NCBI GenBank assembly: GCA_038147155.1 | Contig: JAYQTA010000004.1 | Coordinates: 115,779 to 179,778 of the forward strand | Direction of reading: 5' to 3' | Source: Australimonas brisbanensis | GTDB lineage: Bacteria > Chloroflexota > Dehalococcoidia > Lucifugimonadales > Australimonadaceae | DNA length: 64,000 bases | Shown: positions 18,253 through 26,572 of the stretch, in pieces | Numbering within the stretch: the stretch's first letter is position 1 | Layout: each line of letters opens with the position of its first letter | Position numbers and translations under genes: made by a program | Notes under the pieces: model-generated | Databases searched by the model: none | What the model saw: the letters and a program-made list of their open reading frames with translations, nothing else | What the model was told of the DNA's origin: nothing

Positions 18253-19101
18253 ATGAGCAAGGAGCAGCAGCAGGCTCGCCTCGCGCAGATGAAGCGCCAG
18301 TGGGAGCAGCGCCGCCAGATCAGCAAGACCCTCGGGCGCATCAGGACCAAGATCGGCGTCTACTCGGCCAAGGGTGGCGTGGGCAAGACCACGGTGGCGG
18401 TGAACCTGGCCGCCTACCTTGCCCAGCAGGGCTACGCCGTGGGCCTGCTGGACGCGGACATCGACACCCCCAACGCCGCGCGCGTGTTCGGGGGCGACCC
18501 GCAGCCCGACGTGCAGGAGGGGCGCATCATCCCGGCCGTTGCCGCCGGGGTGAAGGTCGTCTCCATGTCCTTCTTCCAGCAGAACGAGGAGGAGGCCATC
18601 ATCTGGCGCGGGCCGATGATCCACAACGCCCTGAACCAGTTCCTCCAGATGACCGAGTGGGGGGACCTGGACTTCCTGGTGGTGGACATGCCGCCGGGCA
18701 CCTCTGACGCCCCGCTCACGGTGATGCAGACCCTCACCATGGACGGGTTCGTGGTGGTGACCACGCCGCAGGCACTGGCGGCGCTGGACGCCAAGCGCTC
18801 CATCAACATGGTGCGCAAGCTGAACGTCGAGGTGCTGGGCGTGGTGGAGAACTACGCCGGTGAGATGTTCGGCTCCGGTGCGGGCGCGGAGATGGCCGCC
18901 GAACTGGGCCTGCCCTTCCTGGGCTCCGTGGCGCTGCGCCCGGACTACCGCGACGACTCCCAGCCCACGGTGCTCAAGACCCCCGAGGTGCGCGCCGAGT
19001 ACGACGGCATCTGGAGCGGGCTCAAAGAGCGCCTGACGGGGCTGGAGGCGATGCCGGAGCAGATCGCCGCCGCACAGACGCAGCAGGAGCCCGGTTCCTA
19101 G
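18253..19101 (+). CDS. Mrp/NBP35-family P-loop ATPase without cysteines
   Basis: 282-residue ParA/MinD-superfamily ATPase. The deviant Walker A SAKGGVGKTT is at 38-47, the Mrp-type signature VVDMPPGTSDAPLTVMQ near residue 144, and WRGPMIHNALNQF before it matches Mrp/ApbC. Classical Mrp proteins have a CxxC in the stretch after GVVEN that bridges an Fe-S cluster; here it reads GVVENYAGEMFGSG. The whole protein has no cysteine. It may still partner the MIP18 protein upstream, but cannot hold a cluster in the usual way. A strong terminator follows. Confidence 0.9.
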   Translation: MSKEQQQARLAQMKRQWEQRRQISKTLGRIRTKIGVYSAKGGVGKTTVAVNLAAYLAQQGYAVGLLDADIDTPNAARVFGGDPQPDVQEGRIIPAVAAGVKVVSMSFFQQNEEEAIIWRGPMIHNALNQFLQMTEWGDLDFLVVDMPPGTSDAPLTVMQTLTMDGFVVVTTPQALAALDAKRSINMVRKLNVEVLGVVENYAGEMFGSGAGAEMAAELGLPFLGSVALRPDYRDDSQPTVLKTPEVRAEYDGIWSGLKERLTGLEAMPEQIAAAQTQQEPGS

Positions 19102-19129
19102 TCCCTCACGCTGTTCTAACAGGCGATTC

Positions 19130-19161
19130 ACGCGCGGCTCACGGAGCCGCGCGTCGCTTTT
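19130..19161 (+). terminator. Rho-independent terminator after the Mrp-type gene
   Basis: Stem ACGCGCGGCTC / GAGCCGCGCGT (11 bp, loop acg) followed by cgcTTTT. It ends the MIP18-Mrp transcript and separates it from hsp20. Confidence 0.8.
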
Positions 19162-19239
19162 ACGCGGGCTCCACACCCCCGCGCTAGGGTGATGCTGCGC
19201 CCCGGTGCGGGGTGTTCAGGTGCAGCGAGGAGGTGCGTC

Positions 19240-19725
19240 ATGGCGGGTGAGGAGCGCAAGGACGTGGCCCGGCGCGAGGACGAGTGGCCGTGGAGTTTCG
19301 GGCACCTGTGGGAGGAGCTCATGGAGCCGTGGTGGCTCCCCCAGCGGCGCCTGCGGCGTGGGCTGCTGCCCGCCGCTGCGGGCCTGGCCTGGACACCGGA
19401 CGTGGACGTATTCGAACGCGAGGGCAGGTTGGTGGTGCGCGCTGACCTGCCGGGGGAAGGCGAGGACGTGGACGTCCACGTGGAGGACGGCGTGCTGGTG
19501 ATCCGGGGCTCCCGCAGGGAGGAGCACGAGATGAATGAGGCTGGCTACCACCGCATGGAGCGGGTGCAGGGGTCGTTCGCCCGCCGCATCCAACTCCCCG
19601 ACGGCGTGAAGCCCACCGACGTGGCCGCCTCCTTCAAGGATGGCGTGCTGGAGGTGGTGGTTCCCAGGCCCGCAGCGGCCAAGCCCAACCGGGTGCGGGT
19701 CGACGTGAAGGACGAGGGGAACTAG
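19240..19725 (+). CDS. Hsp20/alpha-crystallin family small heat-shock protein
   Basis: 161-residue chaperone. The alpha-crystallin domain covers about residues 60-150, from WTPDVDVFEREGRLVVRADL to the closing GVLEVVVPRP. An N-terminal arm rich in Trp and Arg precedes it. ATG 19240 follows GCGAGGAGG. It is expected to hold unfolding proteins in an ATP-independent way. No CIRCE or HAIR box is recognised in the upstream gap. It converges on ftsK two bases beyond its stop. Confidence 0.93.
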   Translation: MAGEERKDVARREDEWPWSFGHLWEELMEPWWLPQRRLRRGLLPAAAGLAWTPDVDVFEREGRLVVRADLPGEGEDVDVHVEDGVLVIRGSRREEHEMNEAGYHRMERVQGSFARRIQLPDGVKPTDVAASFKDGVLEVVVPRPAAAKPNRVRVDVKDEGN

Positions 19726-19727
19726 CC

Positions 19728-22070
19728 CTAGTCGTCAGGGTGATAGAGGACCTCGCGCGGCTTGCCCGGCTCGGAGGAGGAGGCGACGATGCCCTCCTCC
19801 TCCAGTTGGTCCATGAGTCGGGCGGCGCGCGGGTAGCCGATGCGCAGGCGGCGCTGGAGCAGCGAGGTAGAGAGCACCCGGTTGGCCCCGGCCAGCTGGA
19901 GCGCCCGGTCGTAGAGCGAGTCGGCATCGTCCAGGTCGACGTTGGCCTCTGCCTCGGCGGCCGCCACCTCGGCGGCGCGGGCCATGGCCTCGATGTCTAG
20001 CTCCGGCAGCGGCAACCGGGGGTGCTTGCGCCAGTGGTCGGCCAGGGAGGCGATCTCCTCGTCGCCGATGTACGCCCCCTGCACGCGCCGGGGCTTGGGC
20101 GCATCGTTGGAGAGGAAGAGCATGTCGCCCCGCCCCAGCAGGCGCTCCGCGCCCGCCAGGTCCAGGATGGTGCGCGAGTCCACCTGCGATGCCACCGCGA
20201 AGGCGATGCGCGAGGGGAAGTTGGCCTTGATTAGCCCCGTCACCACGTCCACCGAGGGGCGCTGCGTGGCCACCACCAGGTGGATGCCCGTGGCACGGCC
20301 CAACTGCGCCAGGCGGCAGATGGACTGCTCCACGTCGAAGGAGGCGGTCATCATCAGGTCGGCCAGCTCGTCGATGCCGATGACGAAGTAGGGCATCTGC
20401 TCACTGGGCCCCACCTTGCGGTTGTAGGAGGCGATGTTGCGCACGCCCGCCTCCTCCAGCAGCTTGTAGCGCCGGCCCATCTCCGCGATGGCCCCGCGCA
20501 GCAGCCGCACCACCTTGTCCGGGTCGGTCACCACGGGCGTCACCAGGTGGGGGATGCCGTTGTAGGGGGTGAGTTCCACCCGCTTGGGGTCTACCAGCAG
20601 CATGCGCAGGCGGTCCGGACTCTGGTGGGCGATGAGCGAGGCGATGATGCCGTTCATGCACACGCTCTTGCCGGAGCCCGTGGCCCCGGCGATGAGCAGG
20701 TGCGGCATGCGCGCCAGGTCAACGGCCACGGGCTCGCCCGCCGCCGCCAGCCCCAGCGCCACCGGCAGCGCGTCGCGCCCGCGCAGGTCGCGGTAGCCCG
20801 GCGTGTCCATCACCGAGCGCAGCGTGACGCCGGAGGAGCGCTTGTTGGGCACCTCCACGCCCACCACCGACTCACCCGGCACCGGGGCCTCCAGCCGCAG
20901 GGACGGGGCGGCCAGCGCCAGCGCCAGGTCCTTCTCGCGGGCGAGGATGCTGTCCACCTTCACCCGGTTGCGGGACGGGTCGTCCTCACCGTCGGCGCGC
21001 CCGCGCCCCCGGCGCATCCACCCCGGCACCAGGCCGAACATGGTGATGGACGGGCCGGGGCGTATCTCTGCGACCCGCACCTCCACGCCGTGCTGTGCCA
21101 TCGTCTCCTCGATGAGCCGCGCGGTGGCGTGGTGCTCCTCGGTGATGGCGCCGGCGGGGCTCCCCTTGGCCAGCACCGAGGTGTCGGGCAGGCGCCAGGT
21201 GCCGCCGGAGCGCGAGGGCCTGGGCGCGGGCTCCGGGTCCGGTTCTGGCGCAGCCACGGCGGCGCGCTTGCGCGGCGCGGCCTGGGGTCGAGCGGCGGGG
21301 GCCTCGTCCTCGTCCAGGTCATCATCCGGGGGCGGGGCGTCCACCACCTGTGCCGAGGCGTTGAGCGCGCCGGGAGCGGGCGCGTAGGTGGTGGCGAAGA
21401 ACTCGCCCAAATCCTTGCTGAGCCTGCCCGCCTGGCGCTCCGCGCGTCTGCGGCGCACCGCGCCGATGCCCCTGCCCACGCCGATGATGCCCGCCGAGAC
21501 GGCGCTTCCCGCCGCGCGGCCCACCGACCGGCCCGCCGCCTCGCGCTGGGTGGCCGTGCGCTGGTAGGCCTCGGCCGGCGTTGCCAGCACGGCGGCGGAC
21601 CCGCGCCCGAACAGCCGGAGCCCGCGCACCATCAGCATGGGGGCCAGCAGCCAGGCCGTTACCAGGGTGAACACGCCCACGCGGGCGATGCCGGGTGCCA
21701 TGTCCGGCCCACGCACCAGCGCGCCCAGGTCCCCGCCCCAGTTCACCTCGCCCAGCAGGGGGAGCGGGCGCTCCACGAAGGTGAGCCCGCCCAGCGCCGT
21801 GGCCAGTGCCGCAAGGGTGCCCAGGACGATGCGCCAGCGGCGCAGCATGCGCAGGGGACGCGAGACGAGGGTGTTGAGGACGATGAGCCCCCACAGCGCC
21901 ACCGCCACCACGCCGGGCCCGCCCACGGCCACCAGCTCGTCGTAGGCGTCCAGCGCCAGGCCGGTGACCCAGGCGGGCTTGAGGGCGATGGCGTAGGCGG
22001 TGAAGGCCGCGATGCCCGTGAGCACCACCAGCCCCACCCGCGAGGTCGCCATCTTCAGCAGCACACGCAT
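19728..22070 (-). CDS. ftsK: FtsK/SpoIIIE DNA translocase
   Basis: 780-residue septal DNA pump. The N-terminus has several hydrophobic membrane segments within residues 1-170, then a low-complexity linker with Asp/Glu and Pro/Ala stretches, then the motor: Walker A GATGSGKS near residue 460, Walker B MLLVDPKRVEL, and a C-terminal winged-helix gamma domain (RRLRIGYPRAARLMDQLEEEG) that reads oriented DNA motifs. A TATCGT hexamer lies six bases before the ATG, so the mRNA may be leaderless. It is last in the minus-strand cluster. Confidence 0.96.
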   Translation of the reverse strand: MRVLLKMATSRVGLVVLTGIAAFTAYAIALKPAWVTGLALDAYDELVAVGGPGVVAVALWGLIVLNTLVSRPLRMLRRWRIVLGTLAALATALGGLTFVERPLPLLGEVNWGGDLGALVRGPDMAPGIARVGVFTLVTAWLLAPMLMVRGLRLFGRGSAAVLATPAEAYQRTATQREAAGRSVGRAAGSAVSAGIIGVGRGIGAVRRRRAERQAGRLSKDLGEFFATTYAPAPGALNASAQVVDAPPPDDDLDEDEAPAARPQAAPRKRAAVAAPEPDPEPAPRPSRSGGTWRLPDTSVLAKGSPAGAITEEHHATARLIEETMAQHGVEVRVAEIRPGPSITMFGLVPGWMRRGRGRADGEDDPSRNRVKVDSILAREKDLALALAAPSLRLEAPVPGESVVGVEVPNKRSSGVTLRSVMDTPGYRDLRGRDALPVALGLAAAGEPVAVDLARMPHLLIAGATGSGKSVCMNGIIASLIAHQSPDRLRMLLVDPKRVELTPYNGIPHLVTPVVTDPDKVVRLLRGAIAEMGRRYKLLEEAGVRNIASYNRKVGPSEQMPYFVIGIDELADLMMTASFDVEQSICRLAQLGRATGIHLVVATQRPSVDVVTGLIKANFPSRIAFAVASQVDSRTILDLAGAERLLGRGDMLFLSNDAPKPRRVQGAYIGDEEIASLADHWRKHPRLPLPELDIEAMARAAEVAAAEAEANVDLDDADSLYDRALQLAGANRVLSTSLLQRRLRIGYPRAARLMDQLEEEGIVASSSEPGKPREVLYHPDD

Positions 22071-22076
22071 GGGGAA

Positions 22077-22082
22077 ACGATA
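22077..22082 (-). promoter_or_regulatory. ftsK -10 hexamer, leaderless spacing
   Basis: TATCGT on the minus strand, separated from the ftsK ATG by exactly six bases. No good -35 is seen, so this is a weak call on its own. It fits the spacing seen at lipA, selB, thiL and mnmA. Confidence 0.35.
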
Positions 22083-22162
22083 CCGCAGGGGGCGCGCCAG
22101 GGCACCGGGCTATGGTCGCAGGCGCGGGCCGAACTGCGTAGCTGCGCGCGCGTGCGAGGGCA

Positions 22163-23821
22163 CTACACCTGGAACAGGAGCGGGACGATCATGGGACGGC
22201 GGCCCGTGGCCCTGTGCAGGTAGGAGCCCAGCGCCTCGCGCACCCGCGCGGTGACGTAGGCCTCCTCCAGCGGCTTGCGCGCCTTGGTGCGCAGCACCTC
22301 GCCCACCAGGGCGGCCGCGCCGTCCATCAGCTCGCCCGCCTCCTCCGGGTCGATGAACCCAGAGGAGACCACCTCCGGCTCGCCCGCCAGCTCCCCCTCG
22401 CTGTCCACGGGGATCACCGTCACCACGAAGCCGTCTCGCGAGAGCGTGCGCCGATCGCGCAGCACCGCGGAGCGCACGTCCCAGAGCCGCAGCCCGTCCA
22501 CGTAGATGTGCCCGGCGGGCACCTGCTCGACCACCTCGGCCCCGTCATCACCCACCTCGAGCACGTCACCGTCCTCCAGGACGAAGATGTGCTCGTCCGG
22601 CACGCCCACGCTGCGGGCCAGCCCCGCGTGCGCGGCGAGCATGCGGTACTCGCCGTGGATCGGCACGAAGTAGCGGGGGCGCACCAGGTGGAGCATCAGC
22701 TTGAGCTCCTCCTGGGAGGCGTGGCCCTGCACATGCACACCCGGTGTGGTGCGCCGTGTGTGCACCTTCGCTCCACGCCGGGCCAGATTGTCCAGCACCC
22801 GGGCGATGAGCGTTTCGTTGCCGGGGATGGCGGAGGCGGAGACGATGATGGTGTCGCCCTGCTCCACCACGATGTCGCGCGATTGCCCGCGGGCGACGCG
22901 GGCCAGCACCGCCAGCGGCTCACCCTGCGCGCCCGTGAGCACCACCAGCTGGCGCTCCGGGGGCAGCGCCAGCACCTCATCCAGGGGCAGCAGCGTGCCG
23001 GGCGGGGCCTTCAGGTAGCCCTTCTCCACGGCCATGCCCACGTTGTCCACCATGGAGCGCCCGGCCAGGCCCACGGCGCGCCCGTGCTTCACCGCCACGT
23101 CCACCACCTGCTGCACCCGCGCGATCAGCGAGGCGAAGGTGGCCACCAGCACCCGTCCCTGCGCCCCGCCCACGGCGGCGTCCAGCGCGCCGGCGACCAC
23201 CTGCTCGGAGGGGGTGTAGCCGGGCGTCTCGGCGTAGGTGGAGTCGGACAGTAGCGCCAGCACCCCCGCCTTGCCCAGCTCGGCCAGGCGATGCAGTTCG
23301 GTGGTGCGTCCGTCCACCGGCGTGTGGTCGATCTTGAAGTCGCCCGTGTGGACCACGACCCCGGCGGGGGTGTGCAGCGCGATGCCGCAGGCGTCGGGGA
23401 TGGAGTGGCAGACGCGGAAGAACTCCGCCTCGATGCTCCCCAGGGCCACCCGGTCCCCCGCCTCCACCCGGTGGAGCTCGTAGCGGCCCACGCCGGAGTG
23501 CTCCTGGAGCTTCACCTCCACAAGGTCGTGGGCCAGGGGCGGGGCGTAGACGGGCACGCGCAGGTCGCGCAGCACGTAGGGGAGCGCGCCGGTGTGGTCC
23601 TCGTGCCCGTGGGTGATGAGGATGGCGCGCACCCGCTCGCGGTGCTCCACCAGGTAGGTGGTGTCTGGGAGCACCAGGTCCACGCCGTGCATGTCCTCCT
23701 TGGGGAACATGAGCCCGGCGTCGATGACCACGATGTCCTCGCCGCATTCGACGGCGAGCATGTTCTTGCCCACCTCGCCGAGACCGCCGAGGGGGATGAT
23801 GCGCAGTGAGGGGGTGTCCAT
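22163..23821 (-). CDS. rnj: Ribonuclease J
   Basis: 552-residue metallo-beta-lactamase/beta-CASP ribonuclease. The zinc-binding HGHEDH is at 71-76, with the N-terminal LGGLGEVGKN typical of RNase J. The beta-CASP domain includes VHTRRTTPGVHVQGHASQEE and PVHGEYRML further on. It processes and degrades mRNA and matures rRNA. TAGACT lies six bases before its ATG, inside the end of the upstream gene, a possible internal leaderless promoter. A run of 91 bases separates it from ftsK. Confidence 0.96.
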   Translation of the reverse strand: MDTPSLRIIPLGGLGEVGKNMLAVECGEDIVVIDAGLMFPKEDMHGVDLVLPDTTYLVEHRERVRAILITHGHEDHTGALPYVLRDLRVPVYAPPLAHDLVEVKLQEHSGVGRYELHRVEAGDRVALGSIEAEFFRVCHSIPDACGIALHTPAGVVVHTGDFKIDHTPVDGRTTELHRLAELGKAGVLALLSDSTYAETPGYTPSEQVVAGALDAAVGGAQGRVLVATFASLIARVQQVVDVAVKHGRAVGLAGRSMVDNVGMAVEKGYLKAPPGTLLPLDEVLALPPERQLVVLTGAQGEPLAVLARVARGQSRDIVVEQGDTIIVSASAIPGNETLIARVLDNLARRGAKVHTRRTTPGVHVQGHASQEELKLMLHLVRPRYFVPIHGEYRMLAAHAGLARSVGVPDEHIFVLEDGDVLEVGDDGAEVVEQVPAGHIYVDGLRLWDVRSAVLRDRRTLSRDGFVVTVIPVDSEGELAGEPEVVSSGFIDPEEAGELMDGAAALVGEVLRTKARKPLEEAYVTARVREALGSYLHRATGRRPMIVPLLFQV

Positions 23822-23830
23822 GCCCCTAGT

Positions 23831-24541
23831 CTAGAACATCGGGAGCTGGGAGCCACCGGGGGGCGGCTGGTCAGCCTCCGCAGGAGGCTCCGTGGGCGGG
23901 AGGTGGGTAGTTGAAGGCCGGTGAGCCTCCGCAGGAGGCTCCGTGGGCGGGGGGTGGGTAGTTGCACGCTGGGGAGTTGAAGGCTCCGGTGCGCCCAGCG
24001 AGGCCAGCAGGTCGCCCAGAGCCCGGAAGTCGGCCTCGATGGTGGCGCGCAGGCCCCCGTTGTGCAGGGCGGCGGCCGGGTGATAGAGCGGGAAGATGAG
24101 CCGCCCTTCCACCCGCCGCGCCTTTGCGCGCAGGCGGGAGATGGACCCGCCGGGGAACCAGCGGGAGAGGGCGTGACGGCCCAGGGGCACGATGACGCGA
24201 GGTGCGATGAGGGCGATCTGCTCGTCAAGGAAGTGGGCGCAGGCTGCCAGTTCCTCCGGCAGCGGGTCACGGTTCTCCGGGGGGCGGCACTTGACCATGT
24301 TGGCGATGTACACGTCCTCACGGGAAAGGCCGATGGACGCGAGCATCTGGTTCAGGAACGAACCGGCCGCCCCCACGAAGGGGCGGCCCTGTCGGTCCTC
24401 GTTGTAGCCGGGGCCCTCACCCACGAATAGCACCCGCGCCGTAGGCGAGCCCTCGCCGGGCACCGCGTTGGTGCGGGTGGCCGCCAGGGCGCACGTCGTG
24501 CAGGCGCGGACCCGGTCTGCCAGGGCGGCCAGCTCAACCAC
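23831..24541 (-). CDS. Family 4-type uracil-DNA glycosylase with repeat-expanded tail
   Basis: 236-residue Fe-S uracil-DNA glycosylase. Four cluster cysteines are at C14, C17, C85 and C101. The catalytic region is GEGPGYNEDRQGRPFVGAAG (about 41-60), and the later motif is LYHPAAALHNG. The enzyme domain ends near residue 185; the rest is a Pro/Thr/Glu tail in which TTHPPPTEPPAEA recurs because of a 51-bp DNA duplication. The GTG start lies eight bases after the acpP stop. It removes uracil from DNA. Confidence 0.93.
   Translation of the reverse strand: MVELAALADRVRACTTCALAATRTNAVPGEGSPTARVLFVGEGPGYNEDRQGRPFVGAAGSFLNQMLASIGLSREDVYIANMVKCRPPENRDPLPEELAACAHFLDEQIALIAPRVIVPLGRHALSRWFPGGSISRLRAKARRVEGRLIFPLYHPAAALHNGGLRATIEADFRALGDLLASLGAPEPSTPQRATTHPPPTEPPAEAHRPSTTHLPPTEPPAEADQPPPGGSQLPMF
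23873..23964. repeat. In-frame 51-bp-period direct repeat with internal hairpins
   Basis: Two 41-bp copies at 23873-23913 and 23924-23964 differ by one base and are offset by 51 bp, that is 17 codons. Each begins with the palindrome AGCCTCC-gca-GGAGGCT. The hairpin form (7-bp arms, GCA loop) is the same as one at 17745-17761. The repeat creates the variable tail of the uracil glycosylase. Confidence 0.85.
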
Positions 24542-24549
24542 GGGGTAGC

Positions 24550-24807
24550 CTAGCCGGCGAAGCCCTTGGAGGATATGAAGTCCACCGCGTCCTTGACGGT
24601 GCGGATCTTCTCAGCGTCCTCGTCGGTGATCTTCAGGGGAGCGTCGCCCTCGGCGAACTCCTCCTCGAAGGCCATGATCAACTCCACCAGGTCGAGGGAG
24701 TCGGCGTTCAGGTCGTCCACGAAGGACGCCTCGGGCTTCACGGCGTCCTCGTCGGCGCCCAGCCGGTCCACCACCACCTTCTTCACGCGGTCCAACACGC
24801 TGGCCAT
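24550..24807 (-). CDS. acpP: Acyl carrier protein
   Basis: 85-residue ACP with the phosphopantetheine site DSLDLVEL (Ser about 37) and the usual acidic helical profile. The region after helix II is FAEGDAPLKITDEDAEKI, slightly longer than in E. coli. ATG follows GAGGAGAG. It carries acyl chains for fatty acid synthesis; fabD is two genes upstream. fabG and fabF, often adjacent, are absent. Confidence 0.96.
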   Translation of the reverse strand: MASVLDRVKKVVVDRLGADEDAVKPEASFVDDLNADSLDLVELIMAFEEEFAEGDAPLKITDEDAEKIRTVKDAVDFISSKGFAG

Positions 24808-24820
24808 GCTTCAGCTCTCC

Positions 24821-25288
24821 TCAGGGTTGGGGTTCGCGTGGGGCGGCCTCCTCGAGGGCCGTCCCCAGCACGCCGTTGACGAATCGGGCCGATGCCTCGG
24901 TCCCGAACTCCTTGGCCAATTCTACCGCCTCGTTCACCACCACCCGGGGCGGGGTGTCCGAACCATCCCGCAGTTCCCACAGCGCCAGGCGCAGGAGCGT
25001 GCGGTCCACGGGCGCCACCTGCGCCAACGGGAAGAGGGGTGCCAGTCGCGCCAGGCGCTCGTCCAGCGCCGCCTGCTCCGTCAGCACCCCGGCGATGGCC
25101 GCCTCGGCGAGGGTGCGCACCGCCCTGGTGGCCCCGGTGGCCTCGGCGTGCTCAGCCAGCGCGGCCTGCCACGGGTGCCCCGTCAGGTCCACCTCGTAGA
25201 GCACCTGGAACGCCAGAACCCGGCCCAGCCGCTGACGGGTGGGAGGTGTGGGCTCGGGCCTACGCCCGGCGGCTGCGGCTGCGCTCAC
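24821..25288 (-). CDS. nusB: Transcription antitermination factor NusB
   Basis: 155-residue helical protein with the NusB pattern: RVLAFQVLYEVDL at the start, LRLALWELRDG in the middle and VVVNEAVELAKEFGTEASARFVNGVLG at the end. It binds boxA RNA with S10 in rRNA antitermination. The GTG start follows AGGAGCAGC. It sits between fabD and acpP on the minus strand, 13 bp before acpP. Confidence 0.94.
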   Translation of the reverse strand: MSAAAAAGRRPEPTPPTRQRLGRVLAFQVLYEVDLTGHPWQAALAEHAEATGATRAVRTLAEAAIAGVLTEQAALDERLARLAPLFPLAQVAPVDRTLLRLALWELRDGSDTPPRVVVNEAVELAKEFGTEASARFVNGVLGTALEEAAPREPQP

Positions 25289-25344
25289 GCTGCTCCTGCC
25301 TTGCTGGTAACGAGCGCTCCGGCGGGGGCCGGAGCGGGGGTAGG

Positions 25345-26274
25345 TTAGCCGAGGGCCCCGATGGAGTCTAGGTCTGGGACGGCGAGGCCTGAGGCATCCG
25401 GGAGGATGCGCCGCACCAGCCCCGTGAGCACCTTGCCCGGGCCGAACTCGACGAACCGGGTGACGCCCAGCGCCCCCATGCGTTCCATGCCCTGCTGCCA
25501 GAGCACCGGCCCGCACAGCTGACCGGTGAGTTCTGCGCGGATGTCGGCCTCGACGCTCACGGCCTGCGCCGTGGTGTTGGCGATGAGTGGGGCGGCGGGG
25601 GCCGCGAAGCGTGCCGCCGCCAGCACCGGGGCCATGGCATCCTGCGCGGGGCGCATCACCTCGGTGTGGAAGGCACCCGCCACCTCCAGGGGAATGGCAC
25701 GGCGTGCCCCGGCGGCCAGCGCCCGTTCCACGGCGCGCTCCACCGCCTCGGACGGGCCACCGATGACGGTCTGCTCGGCGCTGTTGGCGTTGGCCACCTG
25801 CGCTCCCGTGCCCTCGCACGCCGTGCTTGCCGCCTCCAGGCCCAGCCCCAGCAGCGCCACCATGCGCGAGGGCGTCGCCTCGCAGGCCGCCTGCATCAGC
25901 TCGCCGCGCGTGCGCACCAACCGCACACCGGTGGCCAGGTCCATGGCCCCGGCTGCGACCAGCGCCGTGTACTCGCCCAACGAGTGCCCGGCGTAGGCGG
26001 CGCCCGCAGGGAAGGCGGCGCCCAGGCGCTCCTGCGCCGCGCGCAGCAGGGCTAGCGAGGCCACCAGGATGGCGGGTTGGGCGTTGTGGGAGCGCACCAA
26101 TTCATCGGCGGGGCCCTCCAGGATCAGCCGGGAGAGGGGGAAGCCCAGCACCGCGTCGGCCTCGTCGAAGACGGCGCGCGCGGCGGGAGAGCCCGCGTGG
26201 GCGGCGGAGCCCATGCCCACGGCCTGGGCTCCCTGACCGGGGAAGAGGAATGCGGTGACGGGTGCATCAGCCAT
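25345..26274 (-). CDS. fabD: Malonyl-CoA:ACP transacylase
   Basis: 309-residue FabD. The oxyanion-hole GQGAQ and the nucleophile motif GHSLGEYTAL (Ser near residue 95) are present, as is the AGAFHTEVM histidine region. It loads malonyl groups onto ACP, encoded two genes downstream. The ATG at 26274 gives the family start (FLFPGQGAQAVGMG). rpmF lies 99 bp upstream, where plsX is often found but is missing here. Confidence 0.95.
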   Translation of the reverse strand: MADAPVTAFLFPGQGAQAVGMGSAAHAGSPAARAVFDEADAVLGFPLSRLILEGPADELVRSHNAQPAILVASLALLRAAQERLGAAFPAGAAYAGHSLGEYTALVAAGAMDLATGVRLVRTRGELMQAACEATPSRMVALLGLGLEAASTACEGTGAQVANANSAEQTVIGGPSEAVERAVERALAAGARRAIPLEVAGAFHTEVMRPAQDAMAPVLAAARFAAPAAPLIANTTAQAVSVEADIRAELTGQLCGPVLWQQGMERMGALGVTRFVEFGPGKVLTGLVRRILPDASGLAVPDLDSIGALG

Positions 26275-26373
26275 GGCATGCTCCTGCGGACGGCATGGCG
26301 AGGCCCCGGCGGGGTTCACTCCCGGCCGGGGCCCACGGCCTGCCTGTTGTTGCTCCAGCGCCTCGGCGCCGGG

Positions 26374-26565
26374 CTAGGACAGGTCCGACTCGACCTGCAG
26401 CACATCGCGCCCACGGTAGTACCCGCAGGACGGGCACACGCGGTGCGCCTTCATGGGCTTGTGGCAGTGGGGGCACTCGATCAGCCCACCCAGCTTGATG
26501 AACTGGTGGGCGCGGCTGGTGCCCTGTCGGGACTTGGAGCGCTTGCGCTTCGGCAGAGGTGGCAT
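26374..26565 (-). CDS. rpmF: 50S ribosomal protein L32
   Basis: 63 residues with the L32 opening MPPLPKRKRSKSRQGTSRAH and a four-cysteine zinc ribbon (CPHC, CPSC), so it is the zinc-bound form. It starts seven bases after the DUF177 gene, the usual rpmF partner. Confidence 0.96.
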   Translation of the reverse strand: MPPLPKRKRSKSRQGTSRAHQFIKLGGLIECPHCHKPMKAHRVCPSCGYYRGRDVLQVESDLS

Positions 26566-26572
26566 CGTTTCC

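Noticed and set aside
20280..22223. 647-codon plus-strand open frame opposite ftsK
   Set aside because: The minus-strand FtsK has clear motor motifs. The opposite frame is His/Gln/Arg/Gly-rich, with no family motif, as expected for the antisense of a GC-rich gene.
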